Source of the DNA: Rhodocyclaceae bacterium
GTDB taxonomy: Bacteria > Pseudomonadota > Gammaproteobacteria > Burkholderiales > Rhodocyclaceae
Assembly: GCA_020445805.1 (NCBI GenBank)
Contig: JAGRFX010000001.1
Location: 34,058 to 98,057, forward strand
DNA length: 64,000 nucleotides
Direction of reading: 5' to 3'
How positions within the stretch are numbered: the first letter of the stretch is position 1; the number at the start of each line of letters is the position of its first letter. Shown one piece after another: positions 16,633-23,837 of the stretch. The translations under genes were made by a program, and so were the position numbers. The notes under the pieces were generated by a model. It worked only from the letters and a program-made list of their open reading frames with translations. It was not told the DNA's origin and made no database searches.

Positions 16633-17447
16633 GTCAGGGATTCCTTGAGTGTGATGTCGGATCGCTGGGCGAAGGGCCGCATGCGGCCGGCCTGGCGGAT
16701 CAGGGCGCCGTCCACGAGACGGGGGAAGAGGGCGTTGATGCGGACGCAGAGGCGTTCGGGCCAGCCGAGGTAGACGTCGGCAGCGCCCCTGCGAACACTC
16801 GCCAGGACCCGTTCCGCCACGGTCTGCGGGCTGTCCTGGTTCATGCCGAGGGCTTCGGCCATGCGGACTACCGCGTCCCGGTTCAGGCCGGTCCGGGTAT
16901 AGCGCGGCGCCACGTAGTGGACCCTTACCGGTCCACCGGCCAGTTCCCGGCGCAGGGCTTCGGAGTAGCCGCGCAGCGCGAACTTGCTGGCCGAGTAGGT
17001 GGCAAAGCACGGGAAGCCGATCGAGCCGAAGATCGAGCCCACATTGACCACATGGGCCACGGGACGGCCCTGCAGGTGCGGGAGCAGGGCCTGGGTCAGC
17101 TGGATCGGCGCCACGGTATTGACCGCGAAGGTTCGGGCGGACGCGGTGGCCGGTTCCTCGGCGGCCAGCCCGAAATGCTGCACGCCGGCGCAATTCACGA
17201 TGCCGTCCAGGCAGCCGAAGGCCGCCACCGCCTGGCGGGCGATGTCCGCGGGGTCTTGGGTCAGCAGGTCCGCCACCAGCGGGCGGGCGTCAGCGCCGGC
17301 CGCGCGGGCCGCGGCGGCCAGTGCCGCCAGGGCTGCGGGCTGGCGCCCCAGGAGCACCAGACGGCACCCTTCTGCGGCGAAGGCGAGCACGATGGCGCTG
17401 CCGATGCCGCCTGCGGCGCCCGTCACGAGCAGGGTCTTGCCCTTCAT
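16629..17447 (-). CDS. SDR-family oxidoreductase of a biosynthesis-like operon
   Basis: A short-chain dehydrogenase of 272 residues. It shows the nucleotide motif TGAAGGIGSA (9-18), NCAG, the catalytic serine in VGSIFGSIG and the YSASK pair. The C-terminal 50 residues are longer than in FabG and carry a basic stretch ending in a possible membrane-proximal segment. It is coupled by ATGA overlaps to the iron-enzyme gene upstream and the TPR gene downstream. It probably reduces a keto or aldehyde intermediate made by the neighbouring ligase and iron enzyme (inference). Confidence 0.88.
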   Translation of the reverse strand: MKGKTLLVTGAAGGIGSAIVLAFAAEGCRLVLLGRQPAALAALAAAARAAGADARPLVADLLTQDPADIARQAVAAFGCLDGIVNCAGVQHFGLAAEEPATASARTFAVNTVAPIQLTQALLPHLQGRPVAHVVNVGSIFGSIGFPCFATYSASKFALRGYSEALRRELAGGPVRVHYVAPRYTRTGLNRDAVVRMAEALGMNQDSPQTVAERVLASVRRGAADVYLGWPERLCVRINALFPRLVDGALIRQAGRMRPFAQRSDITLKESLT

Positions 17448-18103
17448 TGTGCGTCTCCCCGGGGCAGGCTGCGGAAGATGTCGCCGTAGAGGCGGAACAT
17501 GCGTCCGGCGCAGTGGATGAGCGCAGCCCGATCCTCGGCCTGCTCGAGTCGATTCACGAGACCTCGGAAGTGCGTCATGTGTTCGAGATCCAGGCTGCCG
17601 TGGCTGCTGAGATAGCTGAAGGCCCGTGGTGGCAGGTCCAGGCTGGGGCTCAGCACCTCCGCAACCTGGGACGCCAGGCTCACGCTGGTGCCCTCCAGCA
17701 CATAGACCATGCCGAACAGCCCCACCGGATTGCGCCGCTGCACCGTGTCGTAGGCGTAGGCGACCATCAGCTCGGTCTCGAAGGCGGGCTCGCTGTCGCG
17801 CACCCTGGCGGCGTCGCCGCCGGCCGCCGCGATGTCGTTGAGGATCCACTCCTGGTGGCCGATCTCCTCGGCGATGTAGTGGGCCACGGCCTCCCGCAGC
17901 CACTCCAGCCGCGACGGCAGGCGCGCGCCGCAGGCCATCAGCAGCGGCGCCGTGTGCCGCACGTGGTGGTAGGCCTGGGCCAGGAAGGCCAGGTACTGGT
18001 GGCGACCGACCCGCCCGGCGAGTGCGTCGGCGATGATCGGTGTCGCGAGCAGCTGCTCGCGCTCCCTCCGGGTGGCGGTTTCAAGCTCGGCGAAGCAGTC
18101 CAT
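17444..18103 (-). CDS. iron-containing redox enzyme (heme-oxygenase-like fold)
   Basis: A protein of 219 residues of the TenA/PqqC-like iron-containing redox enzyme family, whose characterised relatives (UndA, BesC, SznF central domain) use a non-heme diiron or iron site to oxidise fatty or amino acids. Candidate ligands fit the family spacing: E80-x2-H83 in EEIGHQEW, E137 in YVLEGTS, and D172-x2-H175 in LDLEHMTHF. The start at MDCFAEL has a GAGAGGA site 6-7 bases upstream and overlaps the ligase gene by 23 bases; in-frame ATGs further upstream are weaker. Reaction unknown; oxidation of a ligase-activated acid or amine is plausible. Confidence 0.82.
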   Translation of the reverse strand: MDCFAELETATRREREQLLATPIIADALAGRVGRHQYLAFLAQAYHHVRHTAPLLMACGARLPSRLEWLREAVAHYIAEEIGHQEWILNDIAAAGGDAARVRDSEPAFETELMVAYAYDTVQRRNPVGLFGMVYVLEGTSVSLASQVAEVLSPSLDLPPRAFSYLSSHGSLDLEHMTHFRGLVNRLEQAEDRAALIHCAGRMFRLYGDIFRSLPRGDAQ

Positions 18104-19601
18104 GGTGGGTCCTCTCGTCATGGCAATAGATGTCTTCAATGGCACGGGCATGCGCGGCGGCAATCACGCCGCGACGGGGCCGCCCGTTCCCGGTCAGCTG
18201 GTCGTTGGCGGGCGAGAACGGCGCGTCGGCGCGCAGCCAGCGGCCGATCCGGGCGTAGTCGGGCAGGGCCTCGTTGGTGGCGCGGATGGCCGCATCGATG
18301 GCCTGGTCGTCGGCGTTGCCGCAAGGCACGATCACGGCCACGTTCCAGGGGCGGCCTTCGCCGAAGACGGCCGCCTGGGCAATCGCGGGTTGGGTCAGCA
18401 GCTCGCCCTCGATCCACTCGGGCGACACATTGCGGCCGAAGGCGGTGATGAACAGGTGCTTGCGCCGGCCCAGCAGGCAGAGGCGTCCATTGGCGTCGAG
18501 CTGCCCCAGGTCGCCGGTGTCGAGCCAGGTCGCGTGCTCGCCTGGTTCGCCCAGATAGCCGAGGAAGCCGGCGCCACGCACCTGGACCGCGCCATCGCCG
18601 TCGATGCGCAGCTGCACGTGGTCCAGCGGCCGGCCGGCGGTGCCCGACTGTGCGTCGCCGGGGCGATTGAGCGTGACGACGGAGCCACATTCCGACAGGC
18701 CGTAGCCCTCGAAGACGGGTAGGCCCAGGGCATGGGCGCGGTCGATGACGCGGGCCGGGACCGGCGCGCCGCCGACCGCGACGAAGCGAAGGCCGGCCGG
18801 TCGCTCGCAGCCACCGGATAGCGCGGCGACCAGGGCCTGCAGGAGTTGCGGCACCAGGATCGCCGAGCTGCTTTGGGCCTCGGCCAGCGCACTCAGCATC
18901 CGCACCGGATCCACGCTGGAGCTGCCCAGCAGCCCGACCGCCTCGCCCGGCAGCAGGCGGGTACGGGCGCCCGCCATGAGGGGGACGTAGAGCCCGCCGA
19001 TGTTCTCGAGGAGCGTCGACAGGGGCAGCACCGCCAAGTGGCGGTCGCCTGAGTGCGCGCCGCTGGCCGAGGCCAGCGAGGACGCGACGGTGGTCATGGC
19101 CTCGCGGCTCAGGCAGACGCCCTTGGGGGCGCCGGTGGTGCCGGAGGTGAAGGTGACCTTGGCGGTGCCGCGGGGCAGGGCCACGGGTGCCGACCGCAGA
19201 TGCAGCAGGTGAAGTGCCCCCCGGAACGGTCCCGAATCCGTCACCGTGGCGATGCCGGCAAGCGCCCCGGGCCGGTCGGTCAGCAGGCAATCGATGCCGG
19301 CCTGCGCCACGACATGGGCCAGCTGTTCGCGCGAGAAGAAGGTCGGCAGCGGCACCAGCGGCAGCCCGGCGGCCAGACAGGCCAGATCGGCCAGGGCCCA
19401 GTCGGGTCCGTTCTCGGCCAGCAGACCGACCACGCGGGGCCCCTGCGCGCCCAGGCGGGCGGCCAGGGCATCGATTTCGGCGATCAGGGTTGCGTAGCCC
19501 AGGGACTCGGCCGAACCCTCGATGGCGACCGCCTCAGGCGCCCTCCCGGCGTGGCGCCGGAGGCAGGCCAGCAGATCGTGTTGACTGTCAGGCGGGACCA
19601 T
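18081..19601 (-). CDS. AMP-forming acyl/aryl-acid ligase
   Basis: An ANL-superfamily adenylating enzyme of 506 residues that would activate a carboxylic acid with ATP and then load it onto CoA or a carrier. The P-loop TSGTTGAPKG, the A5 motif YGLSECGSV, the A7 motif TGDLG and the hinge RRKHLFITAFGRNVSPEWIE are present. The expected A10 lysine seems to fall in the short C-terminal TGNGRPRRGVI segment, where arginine replaces it; this may weaken adenylation. It lies four bases after the hemolysin-like gene and overlaps the iron-enzyme gene. The substrate acid is unknown. Confidence 0.9.
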   Translation of the reverse strand: MVPPDSQHDLLACLRRHAGRAPEAVAIEGSAESLGYATLIAEIDALAARLGAQGPRVVGLLAENGPDWALADLACLAAGLPLVPLPTFFSREQLAHVVAQAGIDCLLTDRPGALAGIATVTDSGPFRGALHLLHLRSAPVALPRGTAKVTFTSGTTGAPKGVCLSREAMTTVASSLASASGAHSGDRHLAVLPLSTLLENIGGLYVPLMAGARTRLLPGEAVGLLGSSSVDPVRMLSALAEAQSSSAILVPQLLQALVAALSGGCERPAGLRFVAVGGAPVPARVIDRAHALGLPVFEGYGLSECGSVVTLNRPGDAQSGTAGRPLDHVQLRIDGDGAVQVRGAGFLGYLGEPGEHATWLDTGDLGQLDANGRLCLLGRRKHLFITAFGRNVSPEWIEGELLTQPAIAQAAVFGEGRPWNVAVIVPCGNADDQAIDAAIRATNEALPDYARIGRWLRADAPFSPANDQLTGNGRPRRGVIAAAHARAIEDIYCHDERTHHGLLRRA

Positions 19602-19605
19602 CGGC

Positions 19606-20301
19606 TCAGTCCCCGGTCGCCAGACGCGCGCTCATCACCGCGTGACCTTCCCGGATGTCGCCGAACATCACCCGCGGATCGTGGTGGTAATACGATCCCC
19701 AGGCGTCGCGCTCGGCCGGCGCGAGCCGTGCCGGGTCCGCGCTCGCCAGCTCGACCGGTGACAGGCCGAGCCGCGAAAACGCATTGCGCAGGGCCGTGGT
19801 TCCGGTGAAGACCACCCAGCGATGGCCCTCCGCGTGCAACTGGTCGATGAGCCGCAGGATCAGGCTGCGAAAGGCGCCGGCGCTGCTGCCGGCAAACTGT
19901 CCGACCTCGACGATCTCCGAGCGCGGCACCGCGCGACCGATGCAGGTCCCGATCGCGGCCTCGATGGGCTGGTCCAGGTAGCGCTCAACGAACAGGGCCT
20001 GGCGTTTCGCTTCGCGCAGGCCGACCGCACCCAGGGGCCCGCTGCCGCCGGCGCGGTGCAGGCCCAACAGCCGGGGCATGTAGCTCGCGATGCGAGCGCC
20101 GTAGGCCTCGTGGAAGCGGTCGCGGATCAGTTGCCGGACCGGCTCGCGGCCGCCGGGCAGGCATTCGCAGAGGACCGCATCGGGCGACGCGAGGCCAGGT
20201 CCGGCAAGTGCCTGGCCGAACGGGGGGAATGCCAGGTTCGACGTGGGTAGGGCCGAAGGGGCGTTGGGGGTGATTCGAAACGGCGTTTGGGCGGCCGACA
20301 C
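19606..20301 (-). CDS. thermostable-hemolysin family protein
   Basis: The first gene of the five-gene operon. The body, from about residue 30, matches the thermostable hemolysin (delta-VPH) family: VRQLIRDRFHEAYGARIASYMPRLLGL, the LFVERYLDQPIE segment and IVEVGQFAG. Despite the name, this family's pattern looks more like a GNAT or autoinducer-synthase-type acyltransferase (my inference), which would fit an acyl ligase neighbour. I choose a GTG start at 20301 with GGGAG 8 bases upstream, giving 231 residues. A frame beginning 252 bases further upstream would place low-complexity sequence before the domain. Lysis of cells is not implied. Confidence 0.75.
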   Translation of the reverse strand: MSAAQTPFRITPNAPSALPTSNLAFPPFGQALAGPGLASPDAVLCECLPGGREPVRQLIRDRFHEAYGARIASYMPRLLGLHRAGGSGPLGAVGLREAKRQALFVERYLDQPIEAAIGTCIGRAVPRSEIVEVGQFAGSSAGAFRSLILRLIDQLHAEGHRWVVFTGTTALRNAFSRLGLSPVELASADPARLAPAERDAWGSYYHHDPRVMFGDIREGHAVMSARLATGD

Positions 20302-20815
20302 GGTGGTTCTCCCGGAAATGGTTGGGCCTGCTGGGCCCGAGGCATTTCGCAAGGGAGGTGCCAGGTCCTGCGATGGTCTAAGATTTTTAGATAAGGCTCT
20401 GTTTGTAAATAGGATTGTTGCGCTTTTCGGCGTTCGGGAGAGCCTTGTGAGAGGCTGCAGAATCTTGCAGGACTGCAAGAATTTGCAGTCGGCACTTGCA
20501 GTCGTTCGTGCGCTTGATGCGACGTCGGTGCGACGCAGCGCATCGCCCGTCACCCCAGGCCGCGCGCTTGAATGGCCGCGCTACGGTGCAAAACGCCAGC
20601 AAGTTGATTGCCCCGTTTCAAGTCCGCAGCAATCAAGCCGTTCCGGATGTCCGGATGCGTATCGCAGACGATCTCCCCACCCGTCCTGCAATCCCACTCA
20701 GGTATACCTGCCGGAGGCCGTAAATGTCACACCCTCGCCAGGGAAATCTGATCTGAGGCGGGTCGAAGACCAGGGCCCGCCAATCGCACACTATCCCGGC
20801 CAATTGGGATGAAGA
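20302..20815. promoter_or_regulatory. 514-base divergent control region
   Basis: This separates the five-gene minus-strand operon from the plus-strand pilus-like genes. It is more A+T-rich than the operon, especially 20380-20420, and contains the TTGCAG palindrome array described separately. Possible frames in it look like shadows. It should hold promoters for both blocks; no clear -35/-10 pair is claimed. Confidence 0.5.
20455..20501. repeat. array of five TTGCAG/CTGCAA hexamers with a central palindrome
   Basis: The hexamer CTGCAG or TTGCAG (either strand) begins at 20455, 20465, 20473, 20483 and 20496. The middle pair forms a perfect palindrome, CTTGCAG-GA-CTGCAAG (20464-20479). Spacings of 8-13 bases bring the copies near one helical face. 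It lies 154-200 bases upstream of the hemolysin-like start and 315-360 bases upstream of the ATPase start, so it could be an operator for either. No binding protein is identified. Confidence 0.6.
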
Positions 20816-22906
20816 ATGGGCTTCTGCATGAATGAATCACAGGGCCACTGGCTATTGCGGGCGTGGCAGAAGACGCACCCGGGTGCCGTCGTTCCGCAGG
20901 ATCTCGAGCTGCCGCTCGATACGGCGCAAGCCTGGCGCCAGCTCGAGCGCCAGTTGCGGCTGAAATCCGGTGAGCTCGCCCATTCAGTTGCCGAAGCCCA
21001 CGGTATCGATGTTGCCAATATCCTCGAATTCAAACCGCCGGCGAGCAATCCTTTGTCACTCCAGGTGTGCCGGCAAGATCGAATCCTGCCGTTCGACCTG
21101 AAGGCAGATCCGCCTCTGATCGCCACCAGCGATCCCCGCCTGCCCCCCGACGAGCGCGATAGATTGAAATTCGCCCTCGGACAGAATTTCAAGCTGGTCA
21201 TGCTCTCACCCGACGACATTGAAACGGGGCTCACACGCTTGTTTGCAGAGGAGTCGGGCGCGGGTGGAAATCGATATTCACTGGAGCTTGGCACGCACGA
21301 GGCCGGCGAGAACCAGAACGTCCAGATCGCAAAGGCCATCCTGCGTGAAGCGATCGATGCGCGTGCATCAGACGTTCACATCCACCCATTTGTCGGCGGA
21401 TACGCGGTGCGCTTTCGCGTCGATGGCGTGTTGCGGCGTATTGCCACCATACCCGCCTCCACCGGGGTCAATCTGGCCCGCTACTTTGGCGCGCATGCGG
21501 GTCTGGAGCCCAATCCCCTGATCGCCCAGGACGGCCGACTCCAACTGAATTATGGTGAGCGGAATGTCGATGTGCGGCTGTCAATCCTGCCGGTATTCGA
21601 CGGCATACGCATTGTGTGCCGCCTGCTCGAACAGGGAAGATCCTTCTCGCTATCCAATTCCGGCTTTTCCACCAGCGACTATCGTGCCCTGAAGCGGCTG
21701 GTTTCCTTCGGCACGGGCATCGTGATGCTCACGGGGCCGACGGGATCTGGAAAAACGTCAACGCTCTATGCGCTGCTTTCGGAACTCAACGATGTAGGCG
21801 TCAACATCATGACCCTGGAAAACCCGGTGGAATACGTTCTGCCCGGCATTTCTCAGGTGCAGGTCAATGACGCGCAGGGCCTGTCATTTGGGGATACCCT
21901 TCGCGCGATCCTGCGTCAGGACCCCGACGTGGTATTGGTCGGCGAAATCCGCGATGAAGAAACCGCCCGCATCGCCGCCCAGGCGGCGCTCACGGGACAT
22001 ATGGTTCTATCGACACTGCACACCAACGATGCCATGGCCGCCATTCCCCGACTGCTGGGTCTGGGTCTCGACGCCGCAACCATCGCAGACGCCGTGGTCG
22101 GTGTGGTCTCCCAACGTCTGGCTCGCAAGCTCTGTTCGGACTGCAGCACCGAGACGGCCGCTCCGTTGAGTGCTGCTGAAGCCGAATATCAGCGGCTGGC
22201 CGGTGAATTGCCAGCGCGCCGTGCGACGGGCTGCGAAGCATGCAGTTTCACGGGCTACAGGGGACGTCTGCCATTGGCAGAGATCCTGGAGGTGTCCGTT
22301 ACTATGCGTACGGCATTGCTGGATGGTGTTTGCAGCGTAGAGGCGCTCAGGGAGGCCAACAAGGGTCACCAGACCAGCATGACCGAGAGTGCCAAGCGCT
22401 GGCTGGTGTCTGGCAGCACGACGCTGGAGGAGGTATCACGGGTACTCGGGCTGCATTTCTGGAACGAACTGGCCAAACTGCGCGGAGCTTCCCTTCAAAT
22501 CGGTGCCGACGACCTGATGGCGAAATCGCACCGCCGGGAAGCCAGATCCAGCCTGTTGATCGTCACGCCGGACGAACGACTGGCGCAGGCCCTCGGGCAG
22601 GAAATCGAGATGCCGATCTTGTCTGCTCTCGATTCGACCGGTGCATGCGAGCAGCTCCGCCATGAAAATTCCATAGTGGCTGTGGTGATCGATGGACGGC
22701 ATGTGAGTGAAACGTTCGAAGTCTGGCTCCGTGAGCTGAGATCCAGGCTGGCATGGTCGGGCTTGCCTGTGCTTTTTCTGGTCGATGAGGCGCAGCGTGA
22801 ATTGCGCACCCTCATCGACGCTTTCGATGCGCATGCGGTTTGTACCGAGGCAGGTCGGAATCCGCTCGCAGGCATCAACGATGGGCTTCGACGGATTCTT
22901 ACCTGA
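20816..22906 (+). CDS. PilB/GspE-type secretion ATPase with a receiver-like C-terminal tail
   Basis: A hexameric assembly ATPase for type IV pili or type II secretion, 696 residues. An N-terminal MshEN-like region (about 1-150) precedes the catalytic core. The core has Walker A GPTGSGKT (307-314), the aspartate box/Walker B region DPDVVLVGEIRDEETA, and a zinc-binding tetracysteine (C440, C443, C473, C476). After the usual end, residues 575-696 add a CheY-like alpha/beta domain (SSLLIVTPDERL, AVVIDGRHV, LPVLFLVDE). Its conserved lysine is missing, so it is probably a pseudo-receiver. Base composition is more A+T-rich than the neighbours on the left. A second ATG at 20828 is an alternative start. 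No PilC, PilQ or prepilin peptidase is nearby. Confidence 0.9.
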   Translation: MGFCMNESQGHWLLRAWQKTHPGAVVPQDLELPLDTAQAWRQLERQLRLKSGELAHSVAEAHGIDVANILEFKPPASNPLSLQVCRQDRILPFDLKADPPLIATSDPRLPPDERDRLKFALGQNFKLVMLSPDDIETGLTRLFAEESGAGGNRYSLELGTHEAGENQNVQIAKAILREAIDARASDVHIHPFVGGYAVRFRVDGVLRRIATIPASTGVNLARYFGAHAGLEPNPLIAQDGRLQLNYGERNVDVRLSILPVFDGIRIVCRLLEQGRSFSLSNSGFSTSDYRALKRLVSFGTGIVMLTGPTGSGKTSTLYALLSELNDVGVNIMTLENPVEYVLPGISQVQVNDAQGLSFGDTLRAILRQDPDVVLVGEIRDEETARIAAQAALTGHMVLSTLHTNDAMAAIPRLLGLGLDAATIADAVVGVVSQRLARKLCSDCSTETAAPLSAAEAEYQRLAGELPARRATGCEACSFTGYRGRLPLAEILEVSVTMRTALLDGVCSVEALREANKGHQTSMTESAKRWLVSGSTTLEEVSRVLGLHFWNELAKLRGASLQIGADDLMAKSHRREARSSLLIVTPDERLAQALGQEIEMPILSALDSTGACEQLRHENSIVAVVIDGRHVSETFEVWLRELRSRLAWSGLPVLFLVDEAQRELRTLIDAFDAHAVCTEAGRNPLAGINDGLRRILT

Positions 22907-22918
22907 CGCAAGATCACA

Positions 22919-23824
22919 ATGGACAACGATCCGTCAGGCAACCGCAAATCAACGAGCCCCTCGCTGGATGCCCTGCTGCGCCAAGGCGAGCGATCCGGCA
23001 AGCACCATGGGAAAAGCCCACAAGCTTCCGGCAGAGGCGCCTCTGCAACAGCCCATGCGAAGTCCGAAGCCGGTGCGCCGAAATCACTGGATGAGCTGAT
23101 CGGGCAGCCGGTTGGGCCGGCATCCAGGGCTGATTCATTGGGGAACGCTCGTTCTGGCGCGAGCGAGCGAACGCCGTCTCTGGACGAATTGTTGAGGAAT
23201 GCCGGTGCACCCGATAGGGGCAGGGTGCGCCAGCGGACCCTGCAGGCGGAGTCCCACCGTAAGAATCGCCTCTCTTCAAACGCTGATCTGACGACGCTGG
23301 CTGCGACGGCACGAACTGGCTCGGGAGGGATTGGCCCAGATCGTGTCCAGGCCGGACAGTCTTCGCCTCCGCCGAATGCCACGCTCACTGCCGGGCAGAG
23401 CGGCGCAGAAGCGCCCGGCCCTGGCTTATTCGGTCGAAGGATCACCACCTTCGCTGTGGCGTTGCTCGCTGCCGCAATCGTCTTGGTCCTGGCGTTTCAG
23501 CAGTTTCCGTTAAGCGCGAACTCACTTCCTCGGGGCGAGACACCGCTCGCCAGAGAATTGATGAAAGTTGTGGCAGCGGTCGAGGCCTATGAGGCTGAAC
23601 ACAAGGCTCTGCCGGCAAGCCTGAGGGAACTCGACGCCTTTCCAAAGGGCGCTGTCGCGATGGACATCACAGAGTACAAGTTGATTCTGGTTCCACCCAA
23701 AGTCGAATTTTTTCTCGAGCCCGACGAAGACAACTACTACGTGATCGCGCGCTTTGGCGATGAAGCCTGGCTCTATGGCCCCCACTTCGAAAATCCGTTG
23801 AGCAAAGTACCCGCACGAGATTAG
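22919..23824 (+). CDS. membrane-anchored pseudopilin-like protein with three SLDELL motifs
   Basis: A protein of 301 residues beginning 13 bases after the ATPase. The cytoplasmic part (1-172) is disordered and polar and repeats a short motif: SLDALLRQ (15-22), SLDELIGQ (56-63), SLDELLRN (87-94). A single helix spans about 176-193. The outer part (205-301) starts with a pilin-like pattern, LMKVVAAVEAYEAEHKALPASLREL, followed by beta strands. It lacks a prepilin cleavage site and instead has an internal helix. I do not recognise the whole protein. The repeated motif could dock onto the ATPase or its tail (inference). Confidence 0.8.
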   Translation: MDNDPSGNRKSTSPSLDALLRQGERSGKHHGKSPQASGRGASATAHAKSEAGAPKSLDELIGQPVGPASRADSLGNARSGASERTPSLDELLRNAGAPDRGRVRQRTLQAESHRKNRLSSNADLTTLAATARTGSGGIGPDRVQAGQSSPPPNATLTAGQSGAEAPGPGLFGRRITTFAVALLAAAIVLVLAFQQFPLSANSLPRGETPLARELMKVVAAVEAYEAEHKALPASLRELDAFPKGAVAMDITEYKLILVPPKVEFFLEPDEDNYYVIARFGDEAWLYGPHFENPLSKVPARD

Positions 23825-23837
23825 AGGAAATCACACG

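Noticed and set aside
19606-20301. A true haemolytic toxin
   Set aside because: The family name comes from a historical Vibrio protein; the operon context of a ligase and redox enzymes fits a metabolic role better.
20302-20553. A longer start for the thermostable-hemolysin-like protein
   Set aside because: The extra residues are low in complexity and fall in the A+T-rich control region; a GTG with a good ribosome site fits better.
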